Shown here: in pieces, positions 12,401 through 21,381 of the stretch
Layout: the number at the start of each line of letters is the position of its first letter
Numbering within the stretch: the first letter of the stretch is position 1
From: Hermatobates lingyangjiaoensis
Taxonomy: Eukaryota > Arthropoda > Insecta > Hemiptera > Hermatobatidae
Direction of reading: 5' to 3'
Assembly (NCBI GenBank): GCA_026182355.1
Contig: JAPFBL010000068.1
Coordinates: forward strand, 11,321,001 to 11,385,000
Length of the DNA: 64,000 bases
Notes under the pieces: generated by a model
Database searches by the model: none
What the model saw: the letters and a program-made list of their open reading frames with translations, nothing else
What the model was told of the DNA's origin: nothing
Position numbers and translations under genes: made by a program

Positions 12401-13083
12401 AATTCATTTAACAATATGTTCCAAGAAAGTAAAACACCCTGTTTCAGCTCGATAGTCTCAAAGATATTACTTTAGTTTTGAAGTAGATGATGCCGAGATA
12501 ACTTTGTTGTAGTGTGGTAGTGAATCTCCAGTGATTCTTTTCAGGAAATGAGTTATATTTTATGCCTTTCACCTATGTTAATGTTTCTTACACATTTAAA
12601 ACTGGGATATGAATACAAAAGCTTACTTTTAAAAATATATATTACTGTCGAAAAGTTTTAATAAATACCATTTAACTCTGCACTGAAATAAATTTAATTC
12701 ACCACCATAATTAGTAAAAAATTAAAATGTTCTAAGGCCTTTGAAGATTACTCGTCATCGGAGAGGAGAGAGGATAGAGTAAGTGGAAGGAACGCCTTCA
12801 AATCATAAATGTAAAAAGAAAAATGAAGATTCTTTTGAAGATTGAAATGCCTCCCCACTCCTCTCCACTCTGTCTATCTCCATTGATTTTGTTTTATTGC
12901 TTTATATTAAGGTCTCTGGTGTGTTAGGTTGGTTACGAGGCTGGTAGTCGGGGAGAGAAGCTAAATGCTGCTTGTATGCGGTGTCTGGACGACGAGTTGG
13001 TTCCCGTATTACTGCAGGCAGCTTCCACAGCTCATGCACCTGCCATCTTGGAGCTGGTCTTCAGGATACTAAATCTCCCTTAG
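252..13083 (+). CDS. Sara: Sara/ZFYVE9 (Smad anchor for receptor activation), C-terminal part, 8 exons, 5'-partial
   Basis: Family role (known): an early-endosome FYVE protein that presents receptor-regulated Smads to TGF-beta/activin receptors; in flies it also marks endosomes segregated in asymmetric division. Seen here: exons 252-411, 1355-1508, 3080-3184, 4108-4264, 6322-6553, 8258-8378, 11569-11736 and 12928-13083. All have AG/GT borders, and their phases join without a stop into 416 residues ending at TAG. The joined protein matches the conserved SARA C-terminal domain (once DUF3480) along its whole length, for example GFLYVRPT, LRMGAEFRYYPYPL, GHTIMKIL, ADSHLVCMQS, FNGALKASSG, SCIVEDGLMVH, IRWTEVFI and VGYEAGSRG. 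The FYVE zinc finger and Smad-binding domain are not in the window and should lie to the left; exon 252 starts inside a codon. Vertebrates have a paralogue, endofin (ZFYVE16), so the safe call is the SARA/endofin family; a single invertebrate orthologue is expected. Confidence 0.93.
412..1354 (+). other. Sara: Sara intron
   Basis: AT-rich, bounded by a weak GTCAGA donor and a CCTGTAG acceptor. I see no repeat or ORF of note inside. Confidence 0.8.
1355..1508 (+). CDS. Sara: Sara exon b (residues 53-104)
   Basis: The acceptor CCTGTAG ends at 1354 and the donor GTAAGT starts at 1509. The exon carries the strongly conserved SWARLVPLRLVLRMGAEF and YYPYPLVSIRNRQPL stretches and ends with GHTIMKILV in phase 0. 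Confidence 0.93.
1509..3079 (+). other. Sara: Sara intron with an unassigned GC-richer block
   Basis: Contains a short TA run at 1605-1623 and a GC-richer block at about 1640-2040 that stands out from the AT-rich intron. That block has a 64-codon minus frame at 1699-1893 that I do not recognise; it may be an old transposon insertion. The rest is plain AT-rich intron. Confidence 0.7.
3080..3184 (+). CDS. Sara: Sara exon c (residues 105-139)
   Basis: The acceptor TTTTTTGCAG ends at 3079 and the donor GTAATC starts at 3185. It is an exact 35-codon exon, phase 0 at both ends. Residues DFRKFSYSIPTIRGLLIHVE and FPKNRFDQ match the family segment that follows GHTIM. Confidence 0.93.
3185..4107 (+). 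other. Sara: Sara intron, nothing else seen
   Basis: AT-rich sequence between a GTAATC donor and a TTTACAG acceptor. No second feature could be supported. Confidence 0.8.
4108..4264 (+). CDS. Sara: Sara exon d (residues 140-192)
   Basis: The acceptor TTTTTACAG ends at 4107 and the donor GTATGT starts at 4265. Residues VNRALNNSNESVLAFGANLS, ADSHLVCMQS and INIHNKPRK are family hallmarks. The exon ends in phase 1 and rejoins the next exon as ATA (Ile). Confidence 0.93.
5415..5477. repeat. Intronic inverted repeat
   Basis: AACCACAGTAAGAAAAGG on the left pairs with CCTTTTCTTATTGTGGTT on the right, with an AT-rich loop that includes AAGATCTT. It could form a hairpin in the pre-mRNA. No function is evident. 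Confidence 0.7.
6168..6279. repeat. 56-bp tandem duplication upstream of Sara exon e
   Basis: Two nearly identical units (6168-6223 and 6224-6279) begin ATAACTTCATATG and carry TTACTTACCATACCGAAAAT. The copy ends about 40 bases before the exon e acceptor, so branch-point or polypyrimidine context may be duplicated too. High identity suggests a recent event. Confidence 0.9.
6322..6553 (+). CDS. Sara: Sara exon e (residues 192-269)
   Basis: The acceptor CTTTACAG ends at 6321 and the donor GTACCA starts at 6554. This is the longest and best conserved exon: TGASFVVFNGALKASSGLSG, IVEDGLMVHLGQERM, then LLHWTDDDTNFNIG. It ends in phase 2. Confidence 0.94.
6554..8257 (+). other. Sara: Sara intron
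   Basis: Runs from a GTACCA donor to a TGTTTAG acceptor. Contains a GGGATCC-bearing direct repeat at 6720-6787 (see findings) and is otherwise featureless AT-rich DNA. Confidence 0.8.
8258..8378 (+). CDS. Sara: Sara exon f (residues 269-309)
   Basis: The acceptor TGTTTAG ends at 8257 and the donor GTTGTT starts at 8379. Residues VKSFIDGRALDGVPSI and LIRWTEVFIIK match the family segment around DGKS and RWTEVFF. The phase-2 join gives GGA (Gly). Confidence 0.92.
8379..11568 (+). other. Sara: Sara intron (longest visible)
   Basis: About 3.2 kb, from a GTTGTT donor to a GTTTTCAG acceptor. It holds a short relic of the AT-rich repeat family at 10815-10858, and nothing else I can support. Confidence 0.8.
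10815..10858 (-). repeat. Short relic of AT-rich repeat family (5' end only)
   Basis: On the minus strand it reads TCTGGAGTGCTCTGCACTC followed by AACTTTACTTTAAGTAAAC. This is the same start as the copies at 24427, 43255 and 61374. The GAGTG/CACTC stem is intact although the loop bases differ. Confidence 0.6.
11569..11736 (+). CDS. Sara: Sara exon g (residues 310-365)
   Basis: The acceptor GTTTTCAG ends at 11568 and the donor GTAACT starts at 11737. It is 56 whole codons. The first part, CEDRGGGKAGSEPLD, is poorly conserved. SRVSEGISRATCIALVPLLD and NIAVRADIHPDD align to the helix and the LRV-type strand near the family C-terminus. Confidence 0.9.
11737..12927 (+). other. Sara: Sara last coding intron
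   Basis: AT-rich. Near the 3' end a purine tract (about 12757-12790) is followed by a pyrimidine tract (about 12850-12882). The acceptor is GTGTTAG, with a weak pyrimidine run. Confidence 0.75.
12928..13083 (+). CDS. Sara: Sara terminal coding exon h (residues 366-416 and stop)
   Basis: The acceptor GTGTTAG ends at 12927. Residues VGYEAGSRGEKLN, DDELVPVLLQAA and AILELVFRILNLP close the domain at the usual family length, and the TAG at 13081 is therefore the real stop. Transcription probably continues: a consensus GTAAGT donor begins at 13102. Confidence 0.92.
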   Translation, partial: VGYEAGSRGEKLNAACMRCLDDELVPVLLQAASTAHAPAILELVFRILNLP

Positions 13084-13655
13084 GCTGAAATGCATCTTAT
13101 GGTAAGTCAACTCTGAAGATACAGAAACAATAAATTTGTTTGGGCTTGTGGGGCTTCTGTTGTTTTTATTCTTTTTTGTTAAGTGAATGAGAGTTAACTA
13201 GTCTTTTACAATTTATAGACCAATTTGTTTCGGATTTGATGATTGGGATCTAACATTCAATGTAATATACGTCTCCACCATAATGTGAATTTATTCTGAA
13301 ATATGAAGCATAGTTAATTAACTTTTAAACAATTGGTTAATGGGTTATGTTAATTGTTTGGTTCAATTTCTAATTGATCCTCTGTTTTAAATATATATCT
13401 CTTTAAGTTCACAGATGGGGTTCTTGAGGATTTTCGTCATAAAAATTCAACTCCTGATTATATGCCGACGTTTCGCCAAAAGTCGAAAATGTTTGGCATT
13501 TTCAAGACTAAAAAAACAATTTATTAACGACATAAGTAAAGCAAGACAAATACATCCATGGAATACCAACCAACAGAAAACAAACCAAACAAACAAAAAA
13601 TTCAGTAACAAGAGAACCACAAAAGGATCATAAAATACCCAGTGTTCTTATTCAT

Positions 13656-14186
13656 TATTTAAAAACAAACATTTACTATTTAAACCTAATTACTTATTGT
13701 TAATTATGCAGACAACAAACCCAATTTTCAAACAGATAGCACACTATTACAAAACTAATTCTGGGAGGATACCTCTATACAAAGCATTCAAGCAAAACAA
13801 ACAAAAAATAACAAACAGTACGCCAGAAAATTACAAAACAATAAAAAAAGAGTAAACAAATAAAATAAATTAAGGGAAAACAAAAACCTACAAAAATTAA
13901 TTATTACCGTGTTTTAGAGGAAACACTATTTAACCGTCCATGGTTTTACCTTGCAGCATCATAAAAGATACGAATATAAAGGAAGGTTACATAACCATAA
14001 ACTGTTGTTATGGTTATGTAACACCATAACCTAACGACATTTCAATGGAATTGAACCATAAACAGTTCATTTCCATTGAACCATTCTATTCCATTGAACT
14101 AATTCCAGAATTTGTTTGAAAAATGGGTTTGTTGACTGATTAATTAATAATAAGTAATTAGGTTTAAATAGCAAATGTTAAAAATC
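13656..14186. mobile_element. Inverted-repeat (MITE-like) element
   Basis: Arms of about 80 bp at 13656-13738 and 14104-14186 are inverted copies, for example TATTTAAACCTAATTACTTA on the left and its complement on the right, and ACAACAAACCCA beside it. The interior holds two nested hairpins (13985-14022 and 14041-14080) and no ORF. It looks like a non-autonomous DNA element; I could not assign a family or target-site duplication. Confidence 0.65.
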
Positions 14187-14200
14187 AAATTTTAAATTTC

Positions 14201-14290
14201 ATGTAAAAAATCAACGCCAATCAAACAAATAATTTCTGATAATTTCCATGGTATAATGGAATTGTCTCACAAAACGTTCGAATCAATTGG
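14201..14290 (+). repeat. Dispersed ~90-bp repeat, copy 1
   Basis: Near-identical to 23127-23215: both read ATGTAAAAAA, CAACGCCA, TCAAACAAATAATTT and GGAATTGTCTCACAAA in the same order. It sits directly after the inverted-repeat element. Confidence 0.85.
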
Positions 14291-14936
14291 TGAAAAAGTG
14301 AAAAAGAAAAAAAAATTGGCTTTCTAAAATATCAGAAATGGATTTGGGGACTGGAAACCCTTTTCATGAAAACTTTTTCATGAATTCAGTTTTCGTTATG
14401 ATTCATATATTTTATTTAGAGTAAAGTGAAAGAATACGTGGATGTTGGTGTGTCGAGTGATTGCCGCGCAGTGTTGAGGAAAGCTTGATGACGCTAGACT
14501 GTGTTTGTGTTGCAGACTGGGTGTTGTCGTTGCGCGGAGGAACACTCTCAAGACAGTCCCGTCACACCACATCACCAATGCGCTGGCAAAGATCTCACTA
14601 ATAATGCCAATTTATTCGTCCTTTCTATTTTTTTTTGTTCCTATATTCAGGCTAGTGGCAGATTTAGTGCTACAATAAGTAACAATTTTGAATTAGTCTT
14701 TTACTATCCTAAATCAGTTTTCAGTTAAAATAACAAATGGTAAATTACCTAGAAGCAATGACTCTGTGGAAATAAAGAATAGATATACTTATTAATTTAT
14801 TTAATAAGCTTAAAAAATAAGAGAAAAGGAATGAGTTGGTCATTGTTAATTAGTAGTATGCATGTAATATTATATATAAGGAAATAAAATGGGTTGGCTA
14901 CCTTCTAACTGTACGAACTGTTTGTGTTACAATAAA

Positions 14937-16237
14937 AATGGTATGAATTAAAATGGTATTTAAAACAAATCAAGCACTATTGCAGTTTACCATGAATGTG
15001 TATTTGTCTAACTGGTAAGTTCACAAAATTAAAGGAAATGTGTATTATTATGAAGAATGGCAAGAAGGTTGTACGAAATGTAATAATCAGACTGAATCTG
15101 GTGTAATAAACACAATTATACCACAATTCTTTAATTTTTCAAACTAATACTGGTTAATAATTTTTTTTTTTTTTTTTTGAAAAAATAAATTGAGCAGAAG
15201 TACTATAGTGTAATGTGAAGTTTATGATGTTTTCTACAAAAAATCGAATGGTAGGTTGTTTTATAAATCCTTTTCTGGTTATATGAGGGGTCATTATTTC
15301 TAAAAGTGTTAAGACTAATGTTTGAATCTGTCCTTATGATTTTATATTCTTCAACCTCTCTGTATGTTTTATCGTAGATACATTACTTATATATGTGTAT
15401 TCTCCTTTACTTCTTAGTTATTTGATTCATATGTAAAATGGTTATTTATATTTTAAACAAGTATATTCTATCATCATATCTGAATTAATTATTTAGTTTT
15501 AGATATTACCATTGCAGTAAGTAAAGATCTTGGTTATGCAGAGTTGTTTGAATTAAACAAATCTACAAAAAATTGATTTTAAAATTTACATCAAGAAATA
15601 TGGTTAGACATGGAGTTGCTAATATCTAATTAATTCATTAAATTTAATATATTATTGCCGTTTTGCATCAATAAATTATGTTCCTTCTTCCTTGGCTCTG
15701 TACTGTTGTGCTATTGCAGAACAGAAGGAAATGATATAACATGATTTGTAACTAGTTTTATTTTGGAAATGAATTAATGTTTAAGTTACTTTCAAAACTA
15801 TCCATGGTGGCATTTATCTGCTATAGCTTTGTTGTTCTCTTTCGGGAGTCATTTAAACCAGTGGTATTATAGAAATAATAGAAACGCAACATTATAAATG
15901 TTCATTGGAACATGAAAAACATTTTTTGAAATTGTTCAAAAATTGTTTTAAGTTTCTGTAATTATTATAAATTTTTGTTCATGGTGTAGAACACACAGAA
16001 ACATGTTAATTATAACTAACAGTTCAAGATATTTATTTGTTTATGTTTCGATCTCTCCGTGATAGAATTAACAGTTCAGTAAAGATGAAGATATACAAAC
16101 TATAATGAAAAAGATGTAAAGTTCTCTCAGTACTTTATGCGAAGATATTTACTACACAAATGCTGAACGACTGCCCTCTGTCTTTACTACAATATATATA
16201 TACTAAATTGTATAAACGGTCCACATGGACTATAAAA
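14937..16237. other. Gene-free AT-rich stretch
   Basis: Holds a poly-T run at about 15161-15178 and scattered short ORFs without recognisable similarity. No gene supported. Confidence 0.6.
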
Positions 16238-16383
16238 CTTTAAATTACACAAAGCACGACTCAGAAAAAGGTATAAAAAGCACACTTATTGAATTCTCAA
16301 TATTCTGAACTGTTGCGAATATTGAGAATTCAGTAGGTGTGCTTTTTATACCTTTTTCTGTGTCGTGCATTGTGTAATTTAGA
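16238..16383. repeat. Long near-perfect hairpin
   Basis: The left arm (16238-16305) and right arm (16318-16383) are inverted copies sharing AAATTACACAA, AGAAAAAGGTATAAAAAGCA and GAATTCTCAATATTC. The loop is only about 12 bases. A TA microsatellite touches the right arm. It resembles a MITE hairpin; the family is unknown. Confidence 0.85.
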
Positions 16384-16385
16384 GT

Positions 16386-16413
16386 TATATATATATATAT
16401 ATATATATATATA
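16386..16413. repeat. (TA)n microsatellite
   Basis: Simple TA repeat beside the hairpin. It gives rise to spurious Ile-Tyr reading frames. Confidence 0.95.
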
Positions 16414-16524
16414 GCAGTAAATGCAACATGCATTTTCTTCTACAATTTTCATTTCCTCTCTTTTCTCTTCTCCTGCAATAGTTTGCACGTCAAAACTAAA
16501 AGGCTTCATCCTGCCACTCGAGAA

Positions 16525-16795
16525 GTGTACTTCTACCTGATGACGACGGAAGTCGAAATATCATAATCCTGGAAGCAGAAAAAAACTAATGGCATTCTAG
16601 GAGAGACTTGCCCATCATTCAACAATGGCCACGGCTCCGTACGAAATACTACCCAATACACATATTGTAGAAGAAAAGTCATGTTTCCAAGGATATCCTG
16701 AAGGTCATAAACCAAGGAATGTGAAAATAAAGTCATATATATAGGATAGTCGAATTCTATCCTATTCTATCAAACGGTCGATATATTATTGAATC

Positions 16796-16850
<55 letters not shown>

Positions 16851-17330
16851 AGGATCTCTCGACTGTTTAGTCCTACCTCTGCAGTCAAGAAATCACGACA
16901 GTTGTATAAGAAAAGTGATAAAGTTCTCGAGACTCTCGATTGGTTATTGCCAACGAACATAAGAAAGGACTTTTAATTTATTCATAAACATATTTTGTTT
17001 ATATTGTATTCATATATATATATATATACTTCGATCTTTGTAGGTGATTCGTTTCATGCGATGTATCTTACGATCATATGATGCGCCGGATAACAGAGAA
17101 TATGGGAGAAAAAAATTGATTGAAAATAAAGTATAGGACAGCGAATATGAAAAAAATAGTTAAAAACCGAAATTTAGACGGATCAATGGACGAAGCGTTA
17201 CATAAATAAAAGTAAAGGACTAATCTATATATATATATATATATATATAAGCAATTAAATAAAACAATTCCACAAACTAAAAACTCACTAATATATTTCG
17301 ACGGCCTTATCATCAGGTAGAAGTATATGA
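16525..17330. mobile_element. Possible terminal-inverted-repeat element rich in TA repeats
   Basis: TACTTCTACCTGATGA...GTCGAAATAT near 16528 reappears inverted near 17297-17326 (ATATTTCGACGGCC, ATCATCAGGTAGAAGTA). Between them are TA microsatellites (16804-16847, 17012-17030, 17225-17249). No transposase is present, so this would be a non-autonomous element. Alternatively these are two separate insertions of one repeat. Confidence 0.4.
16804..16847. repeat. (TA)n microsatellite, longest in window
   Basis: About 22 TA units. The ORF across it (Ile-Tyr repeats) is an artefact. Confidence 0.95.
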
Positions 17331-20300
17331 GTTGTTCCAAAGATAAGTAAGGATTCACATTTTGTGATATCTTGTATGTGTTTTGTTTCTCTCAGTTTAG
17401 TTGTTCGTCGAACTGTTTTATATAATTAATATATATATGATACATAACCACCCTAAATATCACTTATAGGCAGTCTGTCGTGATTAGTTGTTCAGAAGAT
17501 TTCATATGTCAAAAGCAAAAAACGATTCTTATATAGTAAAATGGTTTATGTTTATCTAAACTTTCTTATTCAGTGCTTTCTAAATTAACTATTTTTACCT
17601 GTATTTTCACAAATCTATACTGTATATAGACGTATAAATTCCTGTGATAAACTGTGAAGTGGAAATAAGTTCATTGTACCAATAACGGCCCCTCATCAGA
17701 ATCTTAATAAAAACATAATTACTAACAAGAGAGATATATTTCTTAAAAGAAAAATATTAAATTGTTAGGCTTTATCTTACTTCATTTTATTCCAGACTCT
17801 GAAAAGTCTATAGATCTTACATACTGATTTTACCATAGATTTTTTTTTGTAAATTCGTTTTTCTTCTATATTTTGAAATTTTCATACATGCAGGAAACCT
17901 TATATGTCTTATGTATTATCAGTATATTTGCAATTATAATAAACTATGCGACTATGCAGTCAAAGAAATTACCTCAAAATCAAAGGAAGAATATTTTTAA
18001 GGTCATAGAAGTTTTTTCTTTTTCTAGTGATTTCTTGTGTGCATCAACCACTATTATTGACTCCTGACAGTTTTAAGCCGATTTCAAAAGGTTTGTTTTG
18101 TCTAATAACTGGTAAACAGATCATTACTAAAGCCGTTCTTAAAACAACTATCAAATTAGAAAAGGTAATGAAAATACATAATCCTGTAAAAGCAATATAT
18201 TGAAAATTCTTTTTGATGATCTCTATAAATCTATTAAGAACATATTTATGAATATGAAGTCATGTAATAGAATGGCTGGGTATGCTTGTAGAGTATACTT
18301 GTATAAATTAATTAATTGCCTCCATCAGCAACGTAATTTTACTTTATGCTGCTCTCAGTTTGTTGTGTTTTTTTGTTGAAACTTCCCTAATTTAAGAGGT
18401 GCAATTATGCATATCTATTTGCTATCTTTTGAAGAGTTTGTTACCATTGACTAATTTTACAAACCTAAGTATTTTAAAGGAAATTACTACTTAATTTTAT
18501 CTCTTACCAGTTGATATCTAGTTTTTCAGTTATTTATTTATTGTGTATGCTTATACCGTTTTATTCAATTTTGTCTAGTTTAATATCTTTGTTTATCATT
18601 ATATCTATCATTCTGTTATGTTAAATATATATTGAGGTTTGTGTTATTTAATATTGAGATATTTTATATTTGGAAAGGTTTCAAATAGTATCATAACGTG
18701 AAACTTTTTTTTGTTAACTCTTTGGACTGAAATGTTGATAAAAGTTTTGATCAGGCCCACATTTCGACTTACTGAATTAGTAGTCAATTTCTTACTTGAA
18801 TTGGGTGGAGATTTGTTTTAATTTTAATTTGTGAATTTATTATATATACTTTTTTTTTATTAATATTTTAAATATTGTTACATATTTACGTTTAATAATA
18901 ATATTCGTTATGAATAACCAAACTATTATTCAGTTTTGGTTGGAAATTGTCCCTCTCTTCTAAAGTTGAATTATTTTCGTATAAATCAAATGTGCATGTT
19001 CTGTTCTTTGATTTAAAAAATTGTGGTTTTATTTAAAAAAAAAATCAGAATGAATAATAGTTGTTATACTACTTTCTATATTATAAACGTTTATTATAGT
19101 ATTAACAATCTTAATTACTGTATAAAAGATTATTGTAACTATTTTTGTACATAGATATTTAAATCTTGTGTAAATTTAAAATGTGATAGTATATATGTAT
19201 GATTACGAAGTGTAACCTGTATTTTAGTGAAATTTATATTGTTATTGTTAACAATGAAATATAATTTTTATAATTTAAAGTGTACTTTTTTATGAGCTTC
19301 ATGACTTTTTTTAAAGTAAACTAACAAAAATTAAAGGATATTTTATGGAACATTTGCCCGATAAACCAGAATGTCGCTTCATCGATCCTTTTAGTATTTA
19401 ATCTTTCCGTTTGCTAATTGTATAAATGATTCAATTATTTTCAGGAAAATACTTTTGTGCTAGGGTAAAAAAAATTTTTTTGAATGATACAAATTTCTAC
19501 ATGACATGCATACTTGTCTTTGTGCCTAGCCATATTTAGTTGTGAATAACGACTAGTATATTTGTAAAATGTACGAACTGCTTGTGATGGAATTTTATAA
19601 CTGCGTTGTACTGATATTAAGTAAGAATTTGACCAGACAGCGGAGTGACGACTCTTTTGGATGCCAAAGGCGGTCTTCTGATTTTCCCTCTCTTTTCACT
19701 GTCTATTTTATCAATTAGTGCTTAACAAATTTCGATATTCAAGTGTGTTCAGCCTATCGTTTCAGAAACACGACATATTGAACCAGTTTCTTTGTAACCT
19801 GAACACCTTTTTTGTTTTTGCATCGCAATTTTGGCATTTTTCAAATTGATGTGGCAACATAGGTCGGCATTGACATGACCATAAATTGATTGAAGTTAGA
19901 CCAATATTTTTAACTACTTTATTAATGTATCGTTTGAATGATGGATCCTGCTCTAACTGAAGGCAAATTAAATGTGTCAGTTGAATATTTACTCTAACGG
20001 CCAAAATGCCACATTATGATGTCTTTATTATAATACATAGGTCAAAAATGAATAAGATAGATATCCTGAATTGTATGTAAATGAACTCCCAGATTTTAGT
20101 TACATTTTATTTTCTATTTCCTATTTTTGATGGGATATCTATATATCACTTGAAATTCCTCTTTCAGTTAAGTTATAATTCACAATTTAAAATCAATAGA
20201 ACTGATTGAAATTTGCACATCATTCATCCATTGAACAATAACAATGATTCAACATAAAATTGAACTACAATTGAACACTGATCCTTACAATTTCTGGACT

Positions 20301-20412
20301 TAACAACTAGATGGACTTACTACACAAAGAACTAAGACAGAAAGTTTAAGTACATTTTCTGTTTTTAGAAAAGGTTTTTTGACACTAAGCGATCTATCTA
20401 TATATATAAAAA
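17331..20412. other. Gene-free AT-rich stretch
   Basis: No splice-flanked frame or repeat I can name. An 80-codon minus frame at 19762-20004 contains two Cys-X-Cys-like pairs but matches no family I recognise. Confidence 0.55.
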
Positions 20413-21381
20413 TGAACACGAGTTCAAAATTCAAGAAGAGTAACACACAGAGTAAGGCAACACACTTACAGACTCAAATTTTCGGGTAATCCGTCTTCAG
20501 GAGAAAAGAGAAAGGGAGACCAAGCACGTTGTGGACGCAACGGCAAGTAACCAACCCGGCAACCGCCAGTGCTACCCCAGTGCCAGAATTAAAAGAAGAA
20601 ATAAACAGAAATTCAGATAAGCAGTACTAGCTCGGTAAATATATAAATTAGATAAAAAATTATAAGCAATAGAAAATAAAAACAAACTATATCAATCAAA
20701 AATAATGATAGAAAAATAAAATTAAATAAATCCAAAAAAAAATTATTTAGTTGTATTAGTAAATAAAAGGTAGAGACTAAATAAAAAGGTAAATATAGGA
20801 AACTAGTTGAGAATAAGAATCTAGGAAAATAAAGTAAGATAAAACAAACTAATAGTAAGTGAAGAAGACAAAATAAGTATTAAACTAAATATACGAAAGA
20901 GGAAAAAGAAATAAATACTAGAGAGTAAAGAATATGGGAAATAATAAAAAAATAAATAATAAAAAAATAAAATAAAAAATTATTTTTTAAGGTTAAGTCC
21001 TTTTTTAGAGACCTTTTTATTTAGTCTCTACCTTTTATTTACTAATACAACTAAATAATTTTTTTTTGGATTTATTTAATTTTATTTTTCTATCATTATT
21101 ATTTTTGATTGATATAGTTTGTTTTTATTTTCATTGCTTATAATTTTTTATCTAATTTATATATTTACCCAGCTAGTACTGCTTATCTGAATTTCTGTTT
21201 ATTTCTTCTTTTAATTCTATATTTTAACACCGGGTACCGGGCAGCACTGGCGGTTGCCGGGTTGGTTACTTGCCGTTGCGTCTACAACGTTCTTGGTCTC
21301 CCTTTCTCTTTTCTCCTGAAGACGGATTACCCGAAAATATGAGTAAGTGTGTTACTCTTCTTGAATTTGAACTCGTATTGT
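20413..21381. mobile_element. Foldback element with ~375-bp arms
   Basis: The left arm (20413-20790) and right arm (21011-21381) are inverted copies over almost their whole length. Matching landmarks include CAAGAAGAGTAACACAC, TTTTCGGGTAATCCGTCTTC, GGCAAGTAACCAACCCGGCA and AAGGTAGAGACTAAATAAAA, each with its complement on the other side. The loop (20791-21010) is purine-rich and AT-rich without an ORF. Arm identity is high, with small indels such as extra bases near 20450-20465. This is a foldback/MITE-type element; no transposase is present. Confidence 0.88.

Larger units (their letters stand above)
13084..14936 (+). other. Sara: Probable Sara 3' UTR with an intron
   Basis: Eighteen bases after the stop is a consensus donor (GTAAGT at 13102). 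The next convincing acceptor is TTTGTGTTGCAG ending at 14515, followed by a GC-richer stretch (14516-14600) without a conserved reading frame. AATAAA hexamers follow at 14771, 14883 and 14931. This is an inference from signals only; the 13102 donor might be unused and the UTR unspliced. The putative intron holds the inverted-repeat element at 13656-14186. Confidence 0.4.

Noticed and set aside
16245..17358. Several minus-strand ORFs with Ile-Tyr runs, also at 30344-30628 and 31705-31893
   Set aside because: They are translations of TA microsatellites and their flanks; no conserved residues outside the repeats.
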